Shown piece after piece: positions 15,538 to 21,581 of a DNA stretch of 29,201 bases. The notes under the pieces were generated by a model. That model did no database searches. It saw only the letters and a list, made by a program, of their open reading frames with translations, and had not been told where the DNA came from. A program made the translations under genes and the position numbers. Origin of the DNA: JAICLK01 sp035478715 (GTDB taxonomy: Bacteria; Patescibacteriota; Saccharimonadia; Saccharimonadales; UBA4665); NCBI GenBank assembly GCA_035478715.1, contig DATIJK010000043.1:1-29201 (forward strand). The letters are read 5' to 3'. How positions within the stretch are numbered: position 1 is the first letter of the stretch; every line of letters starts with the position of its first letter.

Positions 15538-17316
15538 ATGAATCAGGATCATATCAGGAATTTTTGCATCATTGCACACATTGATCATGGTAAGTCGACG
15601 CTGGCCGATAGGTTGCTGGAGTTGACCGGGACCGTTGAAAAGCGCGAGATGCGCGAGCAGCTGCTAGACCGCATGGATCTGGAGCGCGAGCGCGGGATTA
15701 CGATTAAACTGCAGCCGGTGCGGATGAAATACAAGGATTACCAGTTGAATCTGATCGATACTCCCGGGCATGTTGATTTCAGCTACGAAGTTTCGCGCAG
15801 TCTCGAGGCGTGCGAAGGCGCGATACTGGTCGTGGATGCGAGTCAGGGACTGCAGGCGCAGACTCTGGCGAACGTCTATCTTGCGATTGAAGCTGATCTG
15901 AAGATTATCCCGGTGCTGAACAAAATCGACTTGCCGGCGGCGGATGTCGAAAAAGTCAGTTCCGAAGTAATCAGCCTGCTTGGCTGCAAAAAAGAAGACA
16001 TCATTCTTATTTCCGCCAAAACCGGGCAAGGTGTCGACGAAGTGCTTGAGCGGATCGTTCACGATGTGCCACCGCCTGATGGAAAAACAGATTCAGATAC
16101 GCGTGCGTTGATTTTTGACAGTTATTACGATGACTACCGCGGCGTTATTCTGTATTTACGCATCGTTGATGGTGAAATTTCTAAAAATTCCAGTATCCGG
16201 ATGCTGGCGACCAGTGCAGATGGCATCGCATTGGAGGTCGGCGATTTAAAACCGGATATGTCGCCGGAGCAATCGCTGAAGACCGGTGAAATCGGCTATG
16301 TTGTAACAAACCTCAAATCAACACGCGAAGCGAAAGTCGGCGATACGGTGACGCTTTCAAGCCGGCCCGCAACAGAAGCGTTGCCGGGGTATCAGGATGT
16401 CAAACCATTCGTATACGCAGGTTTCTTCCCGGAATCGAACGAATTTTATCTGGAGTTGAAAGATGCGATCGAAAAGCTGACATTAAGCGATTCGGCGCTG
16501 CAGTACGAGCCAGAAAATTCACCGGTACTTGGGCACGGCGTGCGCGTCGGGTTCCTCGGGTTGCTGCATATGGACATCGTGCGCGAGCGGCTGGAGCGCG
16601 AATACAATCTGGACCTGATTATCACCAATCCATCGACGGATTACCACGTAGTGATGCTGAACGGCGATGAGCTCGATATAAAAAGCGCATCCGATCTGCC
16701 CGATCCGGCAACTATCCAAGAAATCCGTGAGCCATGGATAAAAGGCGAAATCGTCGCGCCGCAGGATTATGTGGGCCCGGTCATCCAATTAATTTCGAGC
16801 AAGCGCGGACTGCACAAAAACTTGAGTTATGTAGATACGCGCGCAATCATTGATTTCGAAGCGCCGCTTGCAAACTTATTGACTGATTTTTACGACCAAC
16901 TTAAAAGCCTGACCAGCGGTTATGGGTCATTCAATTACGAATTGGCCGATTACCGCGCCGAAGATCTTGTACGGTTGGACTTTTACGTGGCTGGTGAGCG
17001 CGTCGACGCGCTGAGTATCATGGTGCATCGAACCGAAGCCCCAAGCCTGGGCCGCACGACAGTGGAAAAGCTCAAAGATGTAATTCCCCGCCAGAATTTC
17101 CAGGTCGCGCTGCAGGCGGCTATCGGCGGCAAATTTATCGCGCGCGAAGACATTAGTGCATACAGAAAAGATGTTACAATTGGACTCTACGGCGGCGACG
17201 TGACGCGCAAAAAGAAGGTCCTAGCCAAGCAGAAGCGAGGCAAGGCCCGCCTGAAGCGATTTGGAAAAGTAGACATCCCGGCAGAAGCCTTCACGGTGAT
17301 GCTGCGAAGAGACTGA
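15538..17316 (+). CDS. lepA: Elongation factor 4 (LepA)
   Basis: A 592-aa translational GTPase of typical LepA length. It has G1 AHIDHGKST (13-21), the switch motif RERGITIK, G3 DTPGH, G4 NKID, and the LepA-specific C-terminal domain near QKRGKARLKRFGKVDIPAEAF. LepA binds the ribosome and promotes back-translocation or ribosome maturation under stress. TATAAT (15523-15528) ends 9 nt before the ATG, and no Shine-Dalgarno is present, so it is probably translated from a leaderless or nearly leaderless transcript. It ends with TGA, which is direct evidence that UGA is a stop here. Confidence 0.98.
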   Translation: MNQDHIRNFCIIAHIDHGKSTLADRLLELTGTVEKREMREQLLDRMDLERERGITIKLQPVRMKYKDYQLNLIDTPGHVDFSYEVSRSLEACEGAILVVDASQGLQAQTLANVYLAIEADLKIIPVLNKIDLPAADVEKVSSEVISLLGCKKEDIILISAKTGQGVDEVLERIVHDVPPPDGKTDSDTRALIFDSYYDDYRGVILYLRIVDGEISKNSSIRMLATSADGIALEVGDLKPDMSPEQSLKTGEIGYVVTNLKSTREAKVGDTVTLSSRPATEALPGYQDVKPFVYAGFFPESNEFYLELKDAIEKLTLSDSALQYEPENSPVLGHGVRVGFLGLLHMDIVRERLEREYNLDLIITNPSTDYHVVMLNGDELDIKSASDLPDPATIQEIREPWIKGEIVAPQDYVGPVIQLISSKRGLHKNLSYVDTRAIIDFEAPLANLLTDFYDQLKSLTSGYGSFNYELADYRAEDLVRLDFYVAGERVDALSIMVHRTEAPSLGRTTVEKLKDVIPRQNFQVALQAAIGGKFIAREDISAYRKDVTIGLYGGDVTRKKKVLAKQKRGKARLKRFGKVDIPAEAFTVMLRRD

Positions 17317-17439
17317 AGAATCTTTAATCAGATATTGACAATAATCTAATTATATTGTAATTTATATAGTCTAGTTTTTCAATTTCGTGCTGTCGATTAT
17401 CTAACTGAAAACATTTAAAAGAGTCAGTAGTATAAGCCT

Positions 17440-18156
17440 ATGAATGAGGTGCTTGGAGCAAATTCTCCGGAAATAAGTTTTGAAGATCAAAGCGATTTCA
17501 TGCGCGTGGTTGTTGCTGCGGCCGGCGGTACGGTAAAAAGGGAAGAAGACGCAAGGTGGATGGCTGAAAAGTATGGCCATATCGATGAAGACCCTGGCCA
17601 GTTTGTTAATAGCTACGATGTAGGTGCCGCTCAATATGACATTCCTCCTCCCGTACCGGGCATAAGCAGGGTGGGCGAAGGCGAAGATGATCCGTTACCT
17701 TACGGAGGAACCGTAATTACGGCGGTGAAAAACGGTTTGTTCAGTTTGATAGTAGTTACGACCGAACCTTTACCGGATGTTGCGGGAGTCTTCAGAAAAA
17801 CACAGCGAGCTTTTACGGTTGAGGAAATAGAGCCCGAATATGATGGAGGATATCCTAAGCGCATGAGCGATTACGTATCACCGAGCTGGTTCGTAAATGC
17901 TGGGGGTCAAGAAGTGGATGCGCCTGAAGGCTATGATGCGCAGCAAATGGATTTACCATCAAGCAAACGTGATGCTGGTGGTGTTGATTTCGCTGAAGCA
18001 ACAAAGCTTGCTTTACTTGCGCATGAATCGGCCGCGCAAGCTTTTGGTGAAGAAGGGTTCACGATGGATCGTCTGGCTGTTGCGTGGTCAATATTGCGAT
18101 TGGTCAGGCCTGATTTACGGGTGCAATTAGATCCGCAGTATGATCGGTTAACTTAA
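17440..18156 (+). CDS. Hypothetical acidic protein, 238 aa
   Basis: Unrecognised. It is soluble and strongly acidic (many Glu/Asp, Pro and Gly), with no signal peptide or membrane segment. The centre (VITAVKNGLFSLIVVTTEPLPDVAG) looks like a beta-sheet, and the last 60 residues form amphipathic helices (FAEATKLALLAHESAAQAFG). The start at 17440 has no Shine-Dalgarno; a TATAAG sits only 3 nt before it, while a consensus TTGACA is at 17335-17340 with no good -10 at the right distance. It lies between lepA and the guanylate kinase-like gene with its own spacer on each side. Confidence 0.7.
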   Translation: MNEVLGANSPEISFEDQSDFMRVVVAAAGGTVKREEDARWMAEKYGHIDEDPGQFVNSYDVGAAQYDIPPPVPGISRVGEGEDDPLPYGGTVITAVKNGLFSLIVVTTEPLPDVAGVFRKTQRAFTVEEIEPEYDGGYPKRMSDYVSPSWFVNAGGQEVDAPEGYDAQQMDLPSSKRDAGGVDFAEATKLALLAHESAAQAFGEEGFTMDRLAVAWSILRLVRPDLRVQLDPQYDRLT

Positions 18157-18230
18157 GACCGCTCTCCTGCCGAGTTACATAATAATTTTCGACTCTCCTC
18201 AAAACAGGTCATATCTGCTATAAATAGTCT

Positions 18231-18965
18231 ATGAATGAACTGAAACATGGCGCCGACTTCCGGTCGGTGCTGGCGGATTTCAAATTATCCGACTCCGCTA
18301 AAAAAACTCTTGCGCAAACTAAACTGGTTTTACTGGTGGGTCCATCGTCAAGCGGGCGCAATACCGCGATTAACAAGTTGGTCGAAATGGGCGGGTATCA
18401 TTACATAATTTCTGATACGACGCGCGAAAAACGGATGAAAGACGGCGAACCTATAGAGCAGGACGGGCGCGAATACTGGTTCCGGACCGAAGAAGAAATT
18501 CTGGATGATCTGCAGCACGGCGAATTCCTGGAAGCGGCCATCATCCACGACCAGCAGGTTTCGGGCATTAGCATTCGTGAACTTGATAAAGCGAATCAGG
18601 CCGGTCTAACAGCGATTACGGATATTGAACCTCAGGGTGCGGAATGGATTCATGGGCTCAAACCCGATTCGATCATCATGTTCGTTGTTCCTCCAAATTT
18701 TGACGACTGGATTGGGCGGTTAAAGCGCCGAAGTGAAATGCCGGATGATGAACTCCGCCGCCGTTTGCATACCGCTTGCAATGAAATCAAAGCCGCGCTC
18801 GAGCGTGATTACTTCCAGTTTGTCGTGAATGATGAATTGGACAATACAGTAAAAGATATCGATGCTGTCGCCAAAAACGGCAAACAGAACGAAGAAAAAC
18901 AGGCGCAGGGCAGGCAGGTCGCAGAGCAGTTATTTGAAGCTGCGCAATCATATCTAGGGGATTAG
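18231..18965 (+). CDS. Guanylate kinase-like protein with altered P-loop
   Basis: A 244-aa protein with guanylate-kinase landmarks: P-loop GPSSSGRNT (37-45), SDTTREKR (the GMP-binding TTRxxR strand), REYWFRTEEEI (for YxFVSxEEF), GEFLEAAIIHDQQ (for GEFLEWAxVHGNxYG) and a lid with Arg-rich helices (RLKRRSEMPDDELRRRL). In the P-loop the invariant Lys is Arg43 and the next residue is Asn44. The YGT motif that follows the HGN segment is replaced by SGIS. Guanylate kinases phosphorylate GMP; here either catalysis tolerates Arg or the protein has another role. It has an N-terminal extension of about 30 residues and a helical C-terminal tail. TATAAA (18219-18224) lies 6 nt before the ATG. The hrcA regulatory spacer starts directly after it. 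Confidence 0.8.
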   Translation: MNELKHGADFRSVLADFKLSDSAKKTLAQTKLVLLVGPSSSGRNTAINKLVEMGGYHYIISDTTREKRMKDGEPIEQDGREYWFRTEEEILDDLQHGEFLEAAIIHDQQVSGISIRELDKANQAGLTAITDIEPQGAEWIHGLKPDSIIMFVVPPNFDDWIGRLKRRSEMPDDELRRRLHTACNEIKAALERDYFQFVVNDELDNTVKDIDAVAKNGKQNEEKQAQGRQVAEQLFEAAQSYLGD

Positions 18966-18972
18966 CTAGTCT

Positions 18973-19003
18973 TTAGCACTCTTGACCAAGTCAAGATTAC
19001 TAG
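18973..19003. repeat. Long imperfect dyad with a half-CIRCE (copy 1, before hrcA)
   Basis: Starting 8 nt after the kinase stop, TTAGCACTCTTGAC (18973-18986), a 3-nt centre CAA and GTCAAGATTACTAG (18990-19003) pair in 12 of 14 positions (counting one G-T). The left arm is identical to a CIRCE half-site plus the TTGAC that follows it in the true CIRCE 181 nt downstream. A closely related dyad stands in the same place before the dnaK operon (21098-21129). Confidence 0.7.
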
Positions 19004-19069
19004 CCTGCATGCCCGCTAGACTCGTCTGCTTACACCTTTCTCGGCGCTTTTTCCTCCAGTCCGGCACCA

Positions 19070-19086
19070 TGGTAGCGCTGCTACCA
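19070..19086. repeat. Hairpin inside the hrcA upstream spacer
   Basis: GGTAGC-GCT-GCTACC (19071-19085) with an extra T-A closing pair. Its centre is about 102 nt from the GCACTC of the dyad at 18973. The dnaK spacer has a different 6-bp hairpin (CAATAG/CTATTG, 21196-21213) at nearly the same offset, so position and pairing are kept while the bases change. Confidence 0.5.
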
Positions 19087-19153
19087 AAGTGCTCAGGGCT
19101 TCAGAAAAATCACCAAGCAAGGCCCAATCAGCCAAGCCTATCAGGCACGCAAG

Positions 19154-19180
19154 CTAGCACTCTTGACTTGCGAGTGCTAA
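19154..19180 (+). promoter_or_regulatory. CIRCE operator and promoter of hrcA
   Basis: TAGCACTC (19155-19162), a 9-nt spacer and GAGTGCTA (19172-19179) with a further A: a full CIRCE element, the binding site of HrcA. The spacer begins TTGACT (19163-19168), which fits a -35 box, with TAAGCT 17 nt later as a weak -10. HrcA bound here would cover the promoter of its own operon, giving the usual autorepression relieved by heat. Confidence 0.93.
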
Positions 19181-19220
19181 AAGTTTAAGCTAAAGAGATA
19201 CAAAACACCGTGAGTTTTAT

Positions 19221-19925
19221 ATGACCCAGCGTCAGCAACAAATTTTATCAGCCATCATTGAGCAGTATGCCGAAGTAGCCAGCCCGGTCGGTTCGAGTCT
19301 GCTCGCCAAGCTTTTCGGCGTCAGTAGTGCTACTATCCGGGCAGAGATGGTGGAACTGGAGCGGATGGGTTACATCAGCCAACCGCACACCAGCGCCGGG
19401 CGCGTGCCAACCGACAAGGGCTATCGACTGTATGTTAATAATCTGAGTGAAGAAAAAGTCCAAGCACCGGGCCAGCGCGGCGAACGTGCTTTGACAGCAC
19501 GCGTGTCCAGCGGCGGGTTGCCAGAACGCACTATCCGTAACGCCGTAGATACGCTGGTAGAACTAACGCACAATCTCGGCTTAGCGACAATCGGCAATCA
19601 ATTGTATATGAGCGGCCTGTCCAATCTGTTTGGGCAGCCGGAATTCATGCAACGCGGCCAGGTACAGCAAGTTGCGCAGTTGCTCGATAACTTGGAGCCG
19701 TGGCTGCGTGAAGCGGCGCCGAATCAACCACTCAGCGTTTACATCGGTAAGGAAAACCCCATCGGCCGCACCGCGGGCTGCAGTTTGATTATCAGCAAAT
19801 TCCACAGTCCATATTCCGACCAAAGCTACATAGGCGTGCTTGGCCCGACCCGCCAAAGCTACCGTGATGTCATGACGCTTGTACGCCACGCCGGCGAAGC
19901 GCTGGAAGAGGTGCTGTATGAATAA
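19221..19925 (+). CDS. hrcA: Heat-inducible transcription repressor HrcA (compact)
   Basis: A 234-aa HrcA, about 100 residues shorter than the common form. The N-terminal winged helix is complete (QQQILSAIIEQYAEVASPVGSSLLA, then SSATIRAEMVELERMGYISQPHTSAGRVPTDKGYRLYV), as are the GAF-like part (LYMSGLSNLFGQPEF, VYIGKENP) and the C-terminal IGVLGPTRQSYRDVMTLV. What is missing is most of the inserted dimerisation domain, so this is a natural compact variant rather than a truncation. HrcA binds CIRCE as a dimer and is kept folded by GroEL in other bacteria. The ATG at 19221 follows the CIRCE by 40 nt. The last 8 nt overlap the next gene. Confidence 0.95.
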   Translation: MTQRQQQILSAIIEQYAEVASPVGSSLLAKLFGVSSATIRAEMVELERMGYISQPHTSAGRVPTDKGYRLYVNNLSEEKVQAPGQRGERALTARVSSGGLPERTIRNAVDTLVELTHNLGLATIGNQLYMSGLSNLFGQPEFMQRGQVQQVAQLLDNLEPWLREAAPNQPLSVYIGKENPIGRTAGCSLIISKFHSPYSDQSYIGVLGPTRQSYRDVMTLVRHAGEALEEVLYE

Positions 19926-20187
19926 TTTGGATCTTGATTTTGGGCATGGGCAAATCGCGTGCCGATTAGTAGATAGCAGAGAATCCGCGAGGCAATCAGG
20001 ATATCGGGCTCGTATTATATCAGCTGAGCTTGCACTGCGTGGCTTTGTTGCTATGAGGGAAAGAGACGGCCGAAGTTCAGTTGATACGTATGCCTTGATC
20101 GCTGGCGCGATGGCGCGGAATAACGAACTTCCCCAGCATGTAGACTGCGTACCACTAATGCCATTTGTAGTAGGAGTTTATGCATGA
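19918..20187 (+). CDS. Unknown 89-aa protein inside the hrcA-grpE operon
   Basis: The ATG at 19918 overlaps the end of hrcA (ATGAATAA), is preceded 6 nt upstream by GAGG (19908-19911), and the gene ends in an ATGA overlap with grpE. It is therefore translated as the middle cistron of hrcA-orf-grpE, and its expression must follow heat-shock control. The protein is soluble and Ala/Arg-rich with a predicted helical centre (SGYRARIISAELALRGFVAMRERDG) and a hydrophobic end (PLMPFVVGVYA). I do not recognise the family. Coupling at both ends makes it a real gene and a candidate chaperone accessory factor. Confidence 0.75.
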   Translation: MNNLDLDFGHGQIACRLVDSRESARQSGYRARIISAELALRGFVAMRERDGRSSVDTYALIAGAMARNNELPQHVDCVPLMPFVVGVYA

Positions 20188-20726
20188 AAGACGATGAGAA
20201 AAAAATAGAGGGCAGTAAAAAGTCTGAAAAGCAGCACGATAAACCGCAGCAAGACACGAATCAAACAGATGATTTCAAATCGCACATCGATGAACTTCAG
20301 GCGCAGATAGCTGAGTTGACCGATGCATTGCAACGGGAGCGTGCAGATGCGATGAATATTCGCCGGCGGCACGAAGATCAGATTGCAGCGCTGAAAAATG
20401 TCGTCAAAGCCCGCGTAATCCAGGATTTGTTGCCGGTAATTGACAATTTTGAACGCGCGCTCAAACACGTCCCGAAAGATTTGGAAGGCAACGATTTTGT
20501 CAAAGGTGTGCAGGGCGTCGTTAAACAGTTTGAAAAGACTTTGGCTGATATCGGTGTCGAGCGCATCAAAACTGTCGGCGAACCGTTCGATCCGCAATTC
20601 CACGAAGCGGTCAGCATGGACGAAGGCGATGGTACGCAAGAAGTCGTATCAGAAGAACTCCAATCAGGCTACAAGATCGGCGATGACGTCATCCGTCACG
20701 CTATGGTCAAAGTTCGGATGCAATAA
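20184..20726 (+). CDS. grpE: Nucleotide exchange factor GrpE
   Basis: A 180-aa GrpE. Residues 1-40 are charged and disordered, followed by a long coiled coil (about 30-80) and the C-terminal beta-wing domain. Signature segments are LLPVIDNFERALKHVP, FVKGVQGVVKQFEKTLADIGVERI, FDPQFHEAV and SGYKIGDDVIRHAMVKV. GrpE speeds ADP release from DnaK. The ATG at 20184 overlaps the stop of the 89-aa gene (ATGA) and has AGGAG (20172-20176) 7 nt upstream. It is separated from dnaK by an unrelated small gene and a CIRCE spacer, so the classic hrcA-grpE-dnaK-dnaJ order is kept but split into two transcription units. Confidence 0.96.
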   Translation: MKDDEKKIEGSKKSEKQHDKPQQDTNQTDDFKSHIDELQAQIAELTDALQRERADAMNIRRRHEDQIAALKNVVKARVIQDLLPVIDNFERALKHVPKDLEGNDFVKGVQGVVKQFEKTLADIGVERIKTVGEPFDPQFHEAVSMDEGDGTQEVVSEELQSGYKIGDDVIRHAMVKVRMQ

Positions 20727-20785
20727 CGGTTTCAGCTGCCTTTACACTTGTGAATCGGTGAGATAATAGTAAGGGAGACTGGCTT

Positions 20786-21097
20786 ATGAGCAAACCTTGC
20801 GAAATATGTCCGCTCAATAGAGTAGACATACCGGAACCACTTATAGTAGCCGCATTCCGAACGCTAGAAATTAATGCGGGAAGGGCTGGTGTGTTATCTC
20901 GAGCGATAGCTGGAACTCCCGAACCGGCAGATGATTTACCTGATGATAAACTGGCGCAAATAGCGAATGCTTCATCGGATGGGCTTAAAAATACCGATGC
21001 TGTCGTAACGTGCTGGCTTTTAAGACATATTGGCGTTTGTCCAGAAAGCGACACGTACAGGTATCGGCATACGGATTTTCCGTCTGGAACTATATAA
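20786..21097 (+). CDS. Small CxxC protein, 103 aa, unknown
   Basis: It begins MSKPCEICPLNRVDIPEPL, with a C-x-x-C pair, and has two more Cys (VVTCWLLRHIGVC) further on, so a four-Cys metal site or two disulfides are possible. The centre is rich in Ala, Asp and Leu and probably helical. The start at 20786 has GGGAG (20773-20777) 8 nt upstream; a GATAAT about 15 nt before that could be a -10 box. It lies 59 nt after grpE and ends directly at the dyad that opens the dnaK regulatory spacer. I cannot assign a function. Confidence 0.7.
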   Translation: MSKPCEICPLNRVDIPEPLIVAAFRTLEINAGRAGVLSRAIAGTPEPADDLPDDKLAQIANASSDGLKNTDAVVTCWLLRHIGVCPESDTYRYRHTDFPSGTI

Positions 21098-21129
21098 TTG
21101 GCACTCTTGACCCATGTCAAAAGTACTAG
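21098..21129. repeat. Long imperfect dyad with a half-CIRCE-like arm (copy 2, before dnaK)
   Basis: It begins at the base after the stop codon of the 103-aa gene: TTGGCACTCTTGAC (21098-21111), loop CCAT, GTCAAAAGTACTAG (21116-21129). Twelve of 14 positions pair (two G-T). Compared with copy 1 the stem has compensating differences: one position mismatched there is C-G here, and one paired there is mismatched here. It continues TAGC as copy 1 does. Confidence 0.7.
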
Positions 21130-21278
21130 CGATTGCACCTTCTGGCACATTGAATGCGGCAGATTACGCTATCTAAATTGCTCCGATTCAGCTCACAATA
21201 GTTATGGCTATTGCTCCCTCAGATTCTCGCAATTTAGCGCATACTCTACCGTATTCAAAGCACCAGCAGGCACAATCG

Positions 21279-21305
21279 CTAGCACTCTTGACATGTGAGT
21301 GCTAA
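21279..21305 (+). promoter_or_regulatory. CIRCE operator 1 and promoter of the dnaK operon
   Basis: TAGCACTC (21280-21287), 9-nt spacer, GAGTGCTAA (21297-21305). The spacer starts TTGACA (21288-21293), a consensus -35, and TATCAT (21311-21316) lies exactly 17 nt later as the -10. HrcA bound here would block the -35 element. The GCACTC of this site is exactly 181 nt from the GCACTC of the dyad at 21098, the same distance as at hrcA. Confidence 0.93.
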
Positions 21306-21327
21306 TTTCTTATCATTGAAGCAGCTT

Positions 21328-21354
21328 TTAGCACTCTATCCGTGTAATTGCTAA
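21328..21354 (+). promoter_or_regulatory. Second, imperfect CIRCE before the 67-aa gene
   Basis: TTAGCACTC (21328-21336), a 9-nt spacer, AATTGCTAA (21346-21354): the left arm is perfect and the right arm matches 7 of 9 bases. It lies downstream of the -10 box and within the 5' untranslated region, 15 nt before the 67-aa start, and would add a roadblock to repression at operator 1. Confidence 0.75.
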
Positions 21355-21368
21355 CGAAAGGAAACAAA

Positions 21369-21572
21369 ATGCAACTAACGAGGGTATTCAACTGCTTTGT
21401 CACAAAAGACGGCGAACATTTCGCAATTCAAAATTCATTGCTTAACAAGGTCGCTGGCGTATATAAACTGGGGGACATGGCGTATTTCATTGATTCAGGT
21501 ATAAATTACGCAGTCACCGTGTTAAAGAATAGCGGCAAAAACAGTTTCAAAGTTAATATACAGCAAGTTTAA
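21369..21572 (+). CDS. Unknown 67-aa protein, first gene of the dnaK operon
   Basis: The ATG at 21369 is decided by AAAGGA (21357-21362) 6 nt upstream. The protein has alternating hydrophobic residues and many Asn/Lys/Gly (FAIQNSLLNKVAGVYKLGDMAYFIDSGINYAVTVLKN), which predicts a small beta-rich fold. It has one Cys, no signal and no membrane helix. It lies behind two CIRCE operators and 9 nt before dnaK, so it must be made with DnaK under heat shock. I know of no standard protein in this position in the dnaK operon. It could be a co-chaperone-like or translation-coupling protein; the sequence does not say. Confidence 0.75.
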   Translation: MQLTRVFNCFVTKDGEHFAIQNSLLNKVAGVYKLGDMAYFIDSGINYAVTVLKNSGKNSFKVNIQQV

Positions 21573-21581
21573 GGAGTAAAA

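Noticed and set aside
15538..17316. Alternative genetic code with UGA as glycine or tryptophan
   Set aside because: lepA, the 89-aa gene and the DUF192 gene end naturally at TGA at the expected lengths, and the conserved proteins contain no internal TGA.
18982..19188. 68-codon frame through the hrcA upstream spacer (and a 66-codon one at 21098-21298)
   Set aside because: Both need TTG starts inside the dyads, the proteins share only the part forced by the CIRCE bases (STLD), and a one-base shift between the copies breaks the common frame. Better seen as regulatory DNA.
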